From Brachionus plicatilis (taxonomy: Eukaryota > Rotifera > Eurotatoria > Ploima > Brachionidae), in assembly GCA_010279815.1 (NCBI GenBank), contig QEOQ01000353.1, positions 210,464 through 274,463 on the forward strand: 64,000 bases of DNA, given 5' to 3'. Positions within the stretch are counted from its first letter, which is position 1. Each line of letters starts with the position of its first letter. Below, piece after piece: positions 29,845 through 40,867 of this stretch. A program made the position numbers and the translations under genes. The notes beneath the pieces are model-generated. The model worked only from the letters and a program-made list of their open reading frames with translations, had not been told where the DNA came from and did not search any database.

Positions 29845-30000
29845 CGAGCTAAAGCTCCTTCAGATTAAATAATAAAAAAAAAAATAAAAAATTAAAATAA
29901 AGTTAAATAAAATAAAATAAAATTAAAAAATATGAAAAAAAATAAAGTTAAAATGATATAAGTTAAAAAGTAGATAAATATTAAAATTAAAATTAGATAA
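29845..30000 (+). repeat. Dispersed GCGAGCTAAAGCTCC motif plus A-rich tail
   Basis: GTAGCGAGCTAAAGCTCCTT is followed by about 110 bp of AAATAAAATAAA-type sequence. Related motifs with the same AT-only neighbour occur at 8661 (inverse), about 10083, about 47290 (inverse, GGAGCATTAGCTCGGTAC) and about 59140 (diverged). The core GAGC..A.GCTC is itself palindromic. It may be the end of a transposon or the 3' end of a short retroposon. Confidence 0.4.
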
Positions 30001-30523
30001 ATTTTGACAGAGAGTAACAGAATACATGTTTTAAAATATTTGTGTGACATTAAGATGACTTAAATAAGTTAGAAAATTTTGTAAGAAGATGAATTTTTCA
30101 CTATTAAAAGTTAAATTAAGGCGTGTTAATTTTTAATAACTCTAATTTCTGATTTTATCACTAATTTTACTTAATGATTTTAGTTTTATAAATAACATGT
30201 TTAAATTCTTATTCTTTTTAATAATTTTAATCAACAACAAAATTTCAGATTTAGCCCAATTCTCTCTATTAAAAAAAATCTTTAAAAAAAATGAGGAAAG
30301 CTAATTGTATTGCATTCCAAGCGATGGCATTTTTTTCCTATTTGGTCTTGGCTTTAATACAAAAAACATTATTTACCAAATTAGTAAATAGTGAAATTTT
30401 AATTTTAATTTAATAAAACAATTAAAAAATCTAATTTTTAGCAAAAATTCATTTATTTTAATAAAATAAATTTTCTGAGAATTTATCATGCAATAGAAAT
30501 TTAAAAAAAAAATAAAATTTTTT

Positions 30524-31069
30524 GGCAAATTGAAGTTTCAGATCAAATTTTAAGATCAAAACGATCATTTAAAATTTCAAAACTTAATTAATCTAATGAT
30601 TTTGATAATTTTTAAGAAATAAATACTAAACATTACTAGACATGTTATGTCTAATTATAGTTTATTATCAAATAAACATCAAAATGATTGATCTCCTATT
30701 TATTTAACAAAAGCAATCAAAAATTTAAAAAATTCAGGTTAAGTTAATTCACAAATTCAAATCTTTAACTTTTATATCCATTCATTCAAACTGAAATAAT
30801 TTTATTTTTCCACTTAAATAAATTTTAAATTTTAATATAGTTAATTTTTTTGTCTTTAAAAGTAAGTTTACATTCAAATCAATTAAAATATTTAAACCTT
30901 TTAAAGTTCAATAATAAGGGACCTTTTAAAATTTTAAATATGGAAATAAACTTGACATGACATGTCAAGTAATTGCTTTGGAAAAAATTTATTTTTTCTC
31001 TATTATTAAAAAAAGATTTTACAATTTAAATTTTGATCTTTTGATCTTGATCTTAAACTTCAATTTGCC
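30524..31069. mobile_element. hAT-like MITE, family H, copy C, with 8-bp target duplication
   Basis: 546 bp from GGCAAATTGAAGTTTCAGAT to ..CAATTTGCC. It is flanked on both sides by AATTTTTT (30516-30523 and 31070-31077). The interior is closely similar to copies B and D, including TTTATATCCATTCATTCAAA and ACATGACATGTCAAGTAATT. Non-coding. Confidence 0.85.
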
Positions 31070-31578
31070 AATTTTTTAGGAAAATTACGAAAAATAATTT
31101 TTTGGTTCTGTATTATATGTAATGCAATCAGAAATTTAGATAAAAAAGAATAAATCGCCTTAAATTAAATAAAAACGAAACAAAAATTAATCCAATTTTT
31201 TGTCCCCCTAATTTAATATCAAAAAATTAATAAAATTTTTTTAAATAGATTCCATTATATAAATAATTAAATAGCATTTAAAAAAATATTAACATAGAGA
31301 CCCATGAAATTTTTTGTTAATATCGAAATTTTTTTGTCAAATATTTTGTAATTTTGTCCATAGACTCAGCAATTTTTTAGTTACTTTAATTAATTAATTT
31401 ATGTTATTTTAATAAAAAATTTTATTAATTAATTTTATGTATTTTTGATAAAAAATATAAAAATATAAGATAAATATAACCAAAACAAAATGTTTTTTTC
31501 TATTAATTTAAAAAAAAGGTTTATAGACTTCTAGGATCTGATAGTTAAAAAAAATCGGATCTTCTTTTTCTATTTTTC

Positions 31579-32460
31579 TTGAGTCACTTAAATCTGGAGC
31601 CCTACCATCGTACTGGAAAAAATCAAATCTTAGCCCAATACTTAAAAAGAGGTTCAAAGCTTAAGCCATTTAACTGCCGGCCGATTTCGCTTACTTCAAT
31701 TCCCTGCAAGGTGCTTGAAAGGATCATAAAGAAGGCTATGATTTGTCACTTACTAAAAAAAGAACTTATGACAAAAGTAAAACACGATTTGTCCCAAAAA
31801 AATGTTGCCAGACCAATCTACTTGAAACAATAGATAAAATCAATGAAGCTTTCAAAAAAGGATTTGAAGACGATCTAATCTTCCTAGATTTTTCAAAAGC
31901 TTTCACCTTTTGAAGGTCTCTTTATCAAATTAGAAGCATACAGGTTTGAAGGTGAGCTACTTCACTGGATCAAAGCATTTCTTTTGGGTAGAAAGCAAAG
32001 AGTGGTGATTGGAAAAAATAACTCTGACTGGAGGGATGTAAAGATTGTATAATAAGACGGATATTAAAACAATTGAGAGAGTCCAGTGAAGGGCCACAAA
32101 ATTTGTATCAGAACTTAGGATGCTATCTTATGGGGAAAGGCTTGCCAAGCCAGACCTCACTACTCTTAAAGACAGAAGAATCCACGACTCTGCGGCCACA
32201 TTCTATTGTTAATGGAATAACCTCGGTTAACTGGTTCCATTCAAATAGTGTAGCACAAGTGTTGGAGTCAGATAGTCTGGCTAGTGGTATTCGAGGAAAT
32301 GAAAACAGAGTAGCAAGACAATTTACAAGGAATTGTGGTCAAAGGCGAAATTCAGCAGCTGTCACAGAGTGTCACTTGCAGTGGCCATGGTGTCATGTAG
32401 ACTTGCTTATAAGTCACAGTCTTAAGTCTAATTCACAAACATTTAAGTTAAATTTATGAC
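31579..32460 (+). pseudogene. Decayed LINE (jockey/CR1-like reverse transcriptase), frameshifted and deleted
   Basis: Pieces of reverse transcriptase appear in different frames. 31660-31740 gives FNCRPISLTSIPCKVLERII (the RPISLTS fingers motif). About 31815-31900 gives a frame-shifted LLETIDKINEAF..IFLDFSKAF (first catalytic Asp region). About 31915-32045 gives WIKAFLLGRKQRVVI. About 32065-32200 gives the C-terminal IERVQ..RATKFVSELR..YGERLAKPDL motif. The segment carrying the YADD box is missing between 32045 and 32060. Several frameshifts and stops make it non-functional. Confidence 0.75.
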
Positions 32461-32539
32461 TTTAATACTACCTAGAACAATAACTACCTGGAACGATAAA
32501 AAATTCATGTTGTTCAGACTTTTAAAAAAAAAAAATTGG

Positions 32540-32973
32540 GGCTGATCAATTTCTTGACCAGTCGGTCTTATTTTTTAATGAAAAAAAAAACGCCATTTAA
32601 TTTATAGATCAGTTGGTCTCAAAATTTTTTTGAGGAAAAAAATATTTAATTTTTTTAAGTCTCGTTAAGAAAAAATTTAACTGGTCACAATATTTAATTT
32701 GATATTTGAAAAAAAAATAAAAAAATATCCATAATTTTAATTTTGTTTTTACTTCTAAAATTATTTTTACCTATGTTACCATTTTTTGAATTTTATTTAT
32801 TGGATTATCAATGAATTTTTACATGTTTTTTTTATTTTTTCTCAAATATCAAATTAAATATTGTGACCAGTCAAATTTTTTCTTAACGAGACTTAAAAAA
32901 AAATGTTCATAAAATTAAATTTTTTTTCCTCAAGTAAATTTTGAGACCAACTGGTCATGAAATTGATCAGCCC
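32540..32973. mobile_element. Palindromic MITE-like element (about 434 bp)
   Basis: GGGCTGATCAATTTCTTGAC at 32540 is answered by the inverse ..ATGAAATTGATCAGCCC ending 32973. Long arms continue (ACTGGTCACAATATTTAATT against AATTAAATATTGTGACCAGT). It follows the LINE fragment and is itself followed by the GACTTGACTT-type repeat (32985-33035). No target duplication resolved. Confidence 0.65.
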
Positions 32974-33115
32974 TAAAAAATTAAGTCATTGACTTGACTT
33001 GACTTAACACTTGTGACTTAAAAACAAGTCAAGTGTCATGGTATCTATTTAAGCTTAATATTATTATTATTACTTAATTGGACCGTTTTTATGATTAAAA
33101 TAATATTATTTAAAT

Positions 33116-33832
33116 TTACTTTGAATGAGTAGCTGGATCTTTATTGAGACATTGAGCTGGCTTTTTGTACATTTTGGTAAAATAGACTGGGTGGCGAATG
33201 AATATTAAAAAGTCACGGCATAATTCAAGCTGGTTAAAAATTGGATACAAAGTTTCAAATGGAAGGACATTTTCACTCAATGTTTTTTTCTGATTATCAA
33301 AAGTAGAAACAAATCCATCTTGGCCATTAAATCTCCACAAATTATCATTTTTGTTGCATTTGTCCTCGGTTTTAAGTGTTTTAACTTGGCTGTCCGGAAG
33401 AGGACTTATCTTGGAATGAATGTCAACAACACTGGGCGAGGAACAATTGAATACAATTGCATAAAAACCATTGCCGGTGTGATTTTTAATCTTGTCAAAT
33501 ACCTCATTAACATTGGTTATGTTTTCTTTTTTGGCTATTTTTTTGAGCGTTATTTTGATTTTTTTATAAAATTTTTCCGCTTCGCCCAGGCGATAATTAA
33601 TAGCCTTTTGATCATCTCCTTCATGATGTTTTTTTCGACCTTTTTCTGGATATCTTTTTCTGCTTTTATGAGATTTTTTGTTTTTCCTAGAGCGGTCAGC
33701 TCGTTTATGTAAAAAATTGTCATTTAAATGATTAAATGGACTCAAAGCCGTGCTTGACTCAATCAAATCTTTTGACTGACAAATGTCCAATTTAAATTGG
33801 TACAAGACTAGGATTAAAATAACCAAGCGCAT
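33116..33832 (-). CDS. Secreted basic protein, unknown family
   Basis: Intronless frame of 238 codons on the minus strand. It starts with a signal peptide (MRLVILILVLYQFKLDICQS). Residues about 43-72 are extremely basic with dibasic sites (KRADRSRKNKKSHKSRKR), suggesting proprotein cleavage or binding to heparin-like glycans. The C-terminal two thirds are mixed and include four or five cysteines and predicted N-glycosylation sites (NIT, NHT, NCS). I do not recognise the family. It lies 250 bp downstream of, and on the same strand as, the SLC34 gene, but there is no evidence of a joint transcript. Confidence 0.65.
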   Translation of the reverse strand: MRLVILILVLYQFKLDICQSKDLIESSTALSPFNHLNDNFLHKRADRSRKNKKSHKSRKRYPEKGRKKHHEGDDQKAINYRLGEAEKFYKKIKITLKKIAKKENITNVNEVFDKIKNHTGNGFYAIVFNCSSPSVVDIHSKISPLPDSQVKTLKTEDKCNKNDNLWRFNGQDGFVSTFDNQKKTLSENVLPFETLYPIFNQLELCRDFLIFIRHPVYFTKMYKKPAQCLNKDPATHSK

Positions 33833-34082
33833 ATTGATTAAGAATAACTTTAATTTCGGTATAAAAAAAAAATTGTCAAAATAAATTTTATTAAATTAAA
33901 TTAATTTAATTTTTTTAATTTAATTTGGATACAAAAATTATAAAATCTTATTTTTTAGTTTGTAAGTTTTAAAAAAAAATACTAAAAATTATAAAATAAA
34001 AACCATTCACATTTTATTTTTGAGTATGTCTGCGCAATTTATCCGTAAATTGCCGTATTTTTGATTGTCAATATTTTCATTT

Positions 34083-35961
34083 TTAAAATTTTATGTTATC
34101 TTTGACCATTATTTCTTTCAATTGATCACCGGGCTCTTCAAAAGGCTTAATTTTTGCTTTGCTTGGATTACAACAGCACAAAAGCTTGTTAAACACTTTG
34201 TCATAGGGGCTCAATGAACGCATGAACACTGGCAAAAAGTTCCAATTTCTCAATCGATATGGTAAAAAGTTGGGCTTTTTTTTCTGCAAAATATTAATTG
34301 CTATCACAACTGCTATAAAAATTATAATTGGAACCATTATTGCCAAAAATGCAGCTCTTGAAAAATTAAAATTAAAAATTTTCCAAATAATTTCATTATT
34401 CTTACAGTCCAAGAAGAGATATTGCAAAAATAAAACCAGGTATTACGATGAATGAAAGTATCAGATACATTATAGCGAACCATTTATGATCAGCTGACTG
34501 GTCACCCAAAAATTGAGCCATTTTAATAGGGACTTTTCTCATAAAAGGTATAGGATACCAGACTAAAATTCCTGTGATATTAAACAAACTGTGGCAAAGC
34601 GCAATTTGTATCGAATCTTTTAATGTCGTAGAACTGGAGCTTAAACTTGCCAGAATTCCCGTAATAGTTGTGCCAAGATTAGAACCGAGTGTTAATGGAA
34701 ATAATCTCTCTAATGAAACAATGCCCATGCCACATAGAGGAATCAAACTAGATGTAAATACTGAACTGCTTTGAACCAAAATAGTGAGGCCGCATCCAAG
34801 CTAGATGATCAAAAAACAATAAAATAAAATTTTGAAAATAAATATTTTTTTTAATTTCATACCAAAATAGCTACTGGACCAGTAAAATATTTCCAAATAC
34901 CAGGCCAGTCAGAGTTAACTACTTTTTGGATAACTTTGGCAACGGGTCCTTTGAAAATAGAGCTCAAAATTTTAACCATTGCTATCAAACAAGTGCACAA
35001 AATGACTAGAGAAACAACCAAGAGTAAAAGTCCCACAGCCCATTCAGGCCATTCCAAAGGCTCTAATAAAAATTTGCACTTTTCAACTATCGTTTCCGTT
35101 TCTATGGTTCCATTTAGATTAATTTTTATTTTTTTGCTACAAAAATGTTTTATTAAGGTAGCATTAGCTTTAGCTTGACTTTGAGCAATATCTTCCAGAA
35201 CTTTTTTGTCCAACTGTATGATAGCATTGGTCAATGGTTTGGTAATTACTGTCAAAATTTCAGGATTTTTGGCTGAGCTTGTGTCGGCCGAAAGTATAAG
35301 TTTAACAAGCCATCCAGTTGTTTTTTCCAAATAGCCACTTACTACTTCAATGGGCAACAGGACAAGCACACTTAACAAATTAAAAGAGTCATGAACGGTG
35401 GCACCGGCAAAGGCTCGGCGAAAATTCTCCTTATCAGTCTAAGGAAAAAATTATAAATATAATTATTTAAAAAAAATATATAAAAAAAAATTACCAATTG
35501 TGTCAATGAGACCAAAGTGCTGGTCACACTTGTTCCAATATTTGCACCCATAATAATTGGTATGGCAACTTTAACCTTTAAAACTGAATAAAATTTTTAA
35601 TTATTTTTTTTTCTTGACTTTTAATAAATTATTTACTTCCAGATGAGACCATGCTAACAATAATGCTAGTTGATGTGGATGATGATTGAACGACCACAGT
35701 TACAATTACACCGATGACCAGACCAGCAACAGGATTTGATAGGATTACATTTGATTTGAAAGCCTCAGTGGCATATTTGCCACCGATAAGTCGGAAGGCC
35801 GAGCTCATCAAATCAAGCGAAACTATGAATGAATACAAACAAAACAATAGAAGAACAATTTTGAGCACTATTTTTAGAATAGTGACAATTTTATCCTTTT
35901 TGCTTTTTTCATTTTGTTGGTCATGAACAATTTCTAATTTTTCCACTATTTTCGGATCCAT
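34083..35961 (-). CDS. Sodium-dependent phosphate cotransporter, SLC34 family
   Basis: Five exons on the minus strand, 35961-35637, 35583-35495, 35438-34863, 34800-34406 and 34356-34083, join in frame to 552 residues. Both halves of the characteristic inverted repeat are present: [15 protein letters not shown] (QSSS at about residues 92-95) with GANIGTS, and [15 protein letters not shown] (QSSS at about 340-343) with [25 protein letters not shown] sequence (here [19 protein letters not shown]) and the C-terminal WLPVR..W..LPVF-like region with a Cys cluster ([10 protein letters not shown]) also match SLC34. About eight or more hydrophobic helices are visible and the large extracellular loop lies in exon 3. 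Expected role: Na+/phosphate uptake at the plasma membrane, usually apical in epithelia. Somewhat shorter than the vertebrate proteins, mainly at the termini. Which SLC34 subtype it matches cannot be said. Confidence 0.93.
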
Positions 35962-37948
35962 TTTTTAATTTTAGTATCAAGCTAATTTTTATTTTTTTCC
36001 AAAGCGTATTTAAATATGTTTTAATGTCATTTTTTTAACATTCTCTAAAGATTTTTAAGGTTAAAATCGAGTTTTAGAATGATCCAAGTATGGTTGAATC
36101 GTGAATATTCAAAAAATTAAAGTGAAACATTTAATTTAATTATTTTATATCAACAAAAAGATAAATTGGTGACAAGTTTTTTCTTATCTGTAGATATTGT
36201 ATCACGACTTTTTCACATATTGTCAAAATTAATTTTAATGAATATAATATAATGTTTATTTTTAATCTAGAAAATCCAGATATTTAATTTTAACGAGCAA
36301 TGTGACGCTAAAATTGGTAAATGTCGAAAAACTAGGCGACTTAAGGCAAATAGATAAACAACAGTTTTAATAAAAAAAAAACGTGATTTTAATAAAATTT
36401 TAAAATTTAAACTTTAATTTCTTAGTGATAAATTTAAAAGTTAGTTTCGTTATTATTTTTGTAGTGTTATGGATCAAATGCTTTTCAAAATTCTAATTAA
36501 ATTAGAGTTATTAAGTTAAAATTTTAACTTTTAGCAATTTTCGTTTTTTTTTTTTAGATATTAAGATATTATATGCCATACTGGAGAATTTCAAATCTAT
36601 GAGTTACCTGACTTTGTTTGTCACATATTATTTTAAATTGAAAATAATAATAAATAAAATTTCAAGGATCATTTCTTGAAATTTTTCAACAAAGATTAGT
36701 TTTAAAAATATTTAATTAATGTGTGTAGAAAAATGATGGCAAAATAATTAAAATAAGATTGATTTGCTAAATAAGTGGACAAAGCTTTTAAAAAATTTTT
36801 TCAAGAATTTAAAAACAGACTGATTTTAGCTATAGAATAAATAAAAAAACAGTTGTGAATTTCAAATACAAATTGAACAAAAATTCGTCATTTTTTAATA
36901 AATTAAAATAAAAGTTAATAAAAAATATTTAAAAAAAATACAACCAAAAAGTGCAACATACTATAAAACACCTTTTTTGTATAAAGTAAAATTTTTGTTT
37001 TTTTATTTTTTTACTAAATCAAATCAGTAATCAATTTAAATCTTATAGAAATCTTATCTTTTGACTTTTTTTAAATCAAAAAAAAATTTTTGTTACAAAA
37101 GGTGCCACAAAGTATGTTGCGCTATGTTGCAGTATTTTTTTTTTTATTATTTATAAACTTTAATTTTAATTTATTAAAAAATGACGAATTCAATTTTTAT
37201 TTGAATTTCACAAATATTTTTTCAAAAAGTTAAATTTTAAATTAGCTATTTAAAAAAATTTGGAGCACCATTTACAATTTTTTAGTCCAAAAATGTACCA
37301 AAAAAATTGAAGGCTTTAGTTTAAAAAAGTAATGGGAAGGCCATAAAGCTTTAATTATCAACTTGAAAAAGATTTTTTTTCAGTACTAGGCTTATTTGGT
37401 GAAATTTCAAAGTATTTAAAATAATTTTAAAAGATAATTTAAGTTTTTTTGTACAGCTATTCGGAAAATAAAAACCAAGCAATTTCAAGTTTTTCTTTGA
37501 ATGTGAAGTGATTAGTAGCCTAATCAAATTTAATTTTCATCTTGTGATAAATTAATGTGTTTCAGCAGCATTTTACATTGTATGGCGGAAAAGAAGGGAA
37601 TGATTTTAAAAGCATAACTCTTTTGTTAAATGTTGACAATATTGAAATTGAAGTTGTTATTTTTGATTTTAGATTTTTTTTTAATTTTTTAAAAATGGCT
37701 CTTATTATTTTAGTTCCAATTTATTTATTTTTAAAACTGAATTTAATTTTGAAAAATTTTGTTTTAATTAAATTCATTTTTATTTTTTAATATTTTCAAA
37801 AAAAGTTAAAAAAAGTTAAATAAAATCCGATTTTTGCTGATAAATGATAATTATTTGTCGTAGCTCTTAAATTTTTTTTGTATCATTAACCAACAGCCTT
37901 AAATTATTTGTGCTAAAGTTTGTATTGTTTCAAATCGAAATAATATTA
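35962..37948. other. Intergenic between SLC34 and the Tigger-like transposon
   Basis: Holds the palindromic element at 36852-37214. A weak open frame at 37557-37790 is compositionally like the surrounding AT-rich DNA and is not called. Otherwise nothing recognised. Confidence 0.5.
36852..37214. mobile_element. Palindromic MITE-like element (about 363 bp)
   Basis: The left arm (GTTGTGAATTTCAAATACAA..) and right arm (..TTTTTATTTGAATTTCACAA) are complementary over about 115 bp. Shared inner blocks are TCGTCATTTTTTAATAAATT and GTGCAACATA/GCGCAACATA. A shorter relative lies at 895-1041. Non-coding. Confidence 0.65.
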
Positions 37949-38123
37949 CCGTATTCCCTTGTTCGATAATGCAGCGCCACAACCTAGAACACATCATTGG
38001 CGCAGGCGCTATACTAAATCTCGCCCATGTTAAATTCAACTTAACTTGTGTTGCATGCGCCAAAACCGTATTTCGGGTTGTGGCGATGCACTATATCCAG
38101 GGTCTTGAGAATGGTGCTGCATT
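37949..38123. repeat. Left 175-bp terminal inverted repeat of the Tigger-like element
   Basis: Starts CCGTATTCCCTTGTTCGATA and ends GAATGGTGCTGCATT. It contains an internal near-inverted pair (GCAGCGCCACAACC against GGTTGTGGCGATGC), so each terminal repeat can also fold on itself. Confidence 0.88.
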
Positions 38124-38406
38124 TTTTGAATGATTTAAAAAGAAAATATAAAAATAATTCAAGACAATATTTTTTTATTTTATATTTGGTGCAGCATTAA
38201 AAATTAAAATAAGTTAAAAATTGCATTAAAAAAAAATAATTTTAATTATTATTCTAATATACGATTCAAGTAGTGGTGCAGCATCATATATATGAATTTT
38301 AATGATGACACAGTAATTTTGAGCATTTTAGAATTAAGCTTAAAATAAATGTATAAATAAGAGTTGAATTCAGTTAAAAGTTTGTATTTTGCGAACAAAT
38401 TTAAAA

Positions 38407-40419
38407 ATGGAAACTGAAACCAACAACATTGAAAATGGTGATGAATTTCGATCAGACGATCCAACATATTTAAATACTTCCAATACAAGCTCATCCGAAG
38501 ATTCAAACGAACAATCAACTTCAACACCAAAGCAACGAGCTGATAAAACCAGATACACATTGTATTTTAAAACGAAAGTTATAGCTGAATACAAGAAGTG
38601 CAAAAATATCAACAAATGTTCAAAAATGTTTGGGATCGATCGTCGTACAATTAGCAAATGGATTAAGAATGAAAAGAATATTACTGAAACAAAACACAAA
38701 CGGTCTCGAACAACATGTCATGTTCAAGCTGATAAATGCTTTTATCCCGAACTTGAGAAAGAACTTTTTCAATGGGTGATGGAACAACGGAGCAAAGGTG
38801 CTTGTCTAAATTCTAAAAGTATACGACAACGTGCGTTGATAATTTTCGATAAGGTCTATGAAAATATATCTGAATCTTTACGACATTTTGAAGCATCAAA
38901 AGGATGGTTTTTGAATTTTTTAAAACGAAAAAATTTGGTTTTGAGAAGGATAACATCAAGTGGTCGTGACTTGCCGAAAAATGCTATAAACGTAATCAAA
39001 GGCTTTTTTTCCGAGTGCCAAAGGTTTACTTCGAAATTCAATTTCGTTAGAAAATCTGTTTTTAACATGGATGAAACTTCGATTTATTTGGACTATCCAA
39101 GCAATTACACTTATGCTGTAAAGGGTTCAAAACGTGTAACTGCTATTACAACCGGCGGTGAAAAGGCCAGAATATCTGCATTATTTACAGCTTCAGCTGA
39201 TGGTGACAAATTGCCTATTTTTATACTTGTGCCAAGAATCACTGATTTGCCAAATTTTACACCATCCGACAATGTCGTTGTCAAATACAAAAGTTCAGCA
39301 ACGTTTAATGACGATACAATTGTTGAATACGTCAGCAGAGTGTTTCATCCTCATTTGCTAAAAGATGGAATAACCGATGCAAAATTACTATTAGACTCTG
39401 CAAGATGTCATTCAACACCAAAAGTTAAAGAAAAATTCAATGAGTGTAATTTTGAATCAGTTATCATTCCCCCTAGACTTACCGGTTTATTACAACCTGC
39501 TGACGTGTGCTGGTTTTCAAAGATTAAATCTGAGTACCACGAGCGTTGGAATGATTGGTTTATGAATGAAGAGAAAACATATACACGATTTGGTAATACA
39601 AAATCACCAGGTTATGTAAAATGTATTACATGGCTGTCTGAAATATGGAGAAATTTTGATAGCGATTTGTTACGAGCAAGCTTTGATTATTGTGGAATCA
39701 CAAGCCAGTATCAGTTGCATTCAGCTTTGGATCACATTATTAATAATAATGTCTTAATTAATGATTTTGTTGAAGAAGCAACAAATTTTGACGATTGTGA
39801 GGACTTTGTTGATGACGACCAGAATTTGTTCGAAGATGGAGGTGAGGAGTCATCTAATTCATCGGATAACTCAAACACTCCATCGCCCACCACTGCATCA
39901 TCACCTGGTAATACATCATCACCTAGTAATACATCAACAACTATTAATACATCATCAGATAGTAATGCATCATCAGCTAGGACTTCATTGTCAAGTAATA
40001 ATGCAACACCAGCTAGCAATTTAGTCATGGCGAACAGGCCATCACAAGGCAGATTAGATGTGTCAGGGAATAGTCCAGTTTCGACCCGTAACCATAACTT
40101 GAATTTGAGACAACATGAGCCAGGCCAAATTTACAGCTTTCCAGTTCTATCTCAAGCAAATAACATACCAATTATTTCAAATTCACAATCATCTGTAATG
40201 ATACATAGTCAAAATATACCAGTGTCGATACCCCAATTTATTTGTGCGCCTGTTCAAACGTTTATAAGTGTTGATCCGTCTACTCAATTGAATTCAAATC
40301 AACTTCAAGAAACAAATGCATTAACGCAGCAAGGAAATAATATTGCAAATAATGGTCAAGTAAAGAGACGTGGAAGGCCAAAAGGCTCTAAAAACAAAAA
40401 AAAAACACTAATTAAATAG
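38407..40419 (+). CDS. Tigger/pogo-like transposase (DDE_1, HTH, AT-hook)
   Basis: Open frame of 670 codons from the ATG at 38407; an upstream in-frame TTG at 38389 is not needed. Residues about 45-90 form a psq/CENP-B-like helix-turn-helix (YFKTKVIAEYKK..CSKMFGIDRRTISKWI). About 112-185 form a second CENP-B-type DNA-binding HTH (ELEKELFQWVMEQR..GWFLNFLKRKN). The DDE catalytic core has its first Asp in FNMDETSI (about 222), its second in LLLDSARCH (about 330) and its third in LQPADVCWF (about 366), a DDD triad as in pogo. A Ser/Thr/Asn-rich region follows, and the protein ends with an AT-hook (RRGRPKGSKNKK). No frameshift or stop is seen. Expected action: cut-and-paste transposition at TA sites. 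A possible relative of the AT-hook remnant at 9206-9430. Confidence 0.93.
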   Translation: METETNNIENGDEFRSDDPTYLNTSNTSSSEDSNEQSTSTPKQRADKTRYTLYFKTKVIAEYKKCKNINKCSKMFGIDRRTISKWIKNEKNITETKHKRSRTTCHVQADKCFYPELEKELFQWVMEQRSKGACLNSKSIRQRALIIFDKVYENISESLRHFEASKGWFLNFLKRKNLVLRRITSSGRDLPKNAINVIKGFFSECQRFTSKFNFVRKSVFNMDETSIYLDYPSNYTYAVKGSKRVTAITTGGEKARISALFTASADGDKLPIFILVPRITDLPNFTPSDNVVVKYKSSATFNDDTIVEYVSRVFHPHLLKDGITDAKLLLDSARCHSTPKVKEKFNECNFESVIIPPRLTGLLQPADVCWFSKIKSEYHERWNDWFMNEEKTYTRFGNTKSPGYVKCITWLSEIWRNFDSDLLRASFDYCGITSQYQLHSALDHIINNNVLINDFVEEATNFDDCEDFVDDDQNLFEDGGEESSNSSDNSNTPSPTTASSPGNTSSPSNTSTTINTSSDSNASSARTSLSSNNATPASNLVMANRPSQGRLDVSGNSPVSTRNHNLNLRQHEPGQIYSFPVLSQANNIPIISNSQSSVMIHSQNIPVSIPQFICAPVQTFISVDPSTQLNSNQLQETNALTQQGNNIANNGQVKRRGRPKGSKNKKKTLIK

Positions 40420-40692
40420 TTAATTTCTTATTCTTTTTTATTAATTCTTTCTTTCTGAGTTCTATAAATAAGTCTATTTTTGGAGTCGTTTTTTTATTTA
40501 AATTATAAATAGCAATTTTTTTTACGAATGAAGCCGCACCACAAACCGAGTTCAATTTCTTTTTTATTAAAATTTTTATTTTTTTTAATTTTAAATTCTT
40601 ATTTATTTTTAAATTTTAATGCCGCACCAAATACTTAATTAAAAAAAATTCTTTTTTTTTTTTTAAATATTATCCCTTTGCTAAACTTAAAT

Positions 40693-40867
40693 AATGCAGC
40701 ACCATTCTCAAGACCCTGGATATAGTGCATCGCCACAACCCGAAATACGGTTTTGGCGCATGCAACACAAGTTAAGTTGAATTTAACATGGGCGAGATTT
40801 AGTATAGCGCCTGCGCCAATGATGTGTTCTAGGTTGTGGCGCTGCATTATCGAACAAGGGAATACGG
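40693..40867. repeat. Right 175-bp terminal inverted repeat of the Tigger-like element
   Basis: Reverse complement of 37949-38123, without a mismatch that I could find. It ends GGGAATACGG next to TA. Confidence 0.88.

Larger units (their letters stand above)
29251..31578. other. Intergenic, repeats and a possible exon
   Basis: Between the SelK 3' UTR and the LINE fragment. It holds a candidate minus-strand exon (29568-29688), a dispersed motif with A-rich tail (about 29845-30000) and MITE copy C (30524-31069). Otherwise AT-rich with nothing recognised. Confidence 0.5.
37949..40867 (+). mobile_element. Complete pogo/Tigger-like DNA transposon
   Basis: 2,919 bp flanked by TA on both sides (37947-37948 and 40868-40869), the target duplication of Tc1/mariner/pogo elements. 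Both ends are 175-bp inverted repeats (37949-38123 and 40693-40867) beginning CCGTATTCCCTTGTTCGATA; by eye I found no mismatch between them. They are much richer in GC than the surrounding DNA. Inside the repeats and between them and the gene, TGGTGC[AG]GC(AT) phrases recur (about 38112, 38190, 38274 and, inverted, 40530, 40620, 40693), likely transposase-binding sites. One intact transposase gene fills the centre. Identical ends plus an uninterrupted gene imply recent insertion. Confidence 0.9.

Noticed and set aside
37557..37790. 77-codon plus-strand frame
   Set aside because: Mostly Ile/Leu/Phe/Lys from AT-rich DNA, no recognisable motif, no splice partners found.
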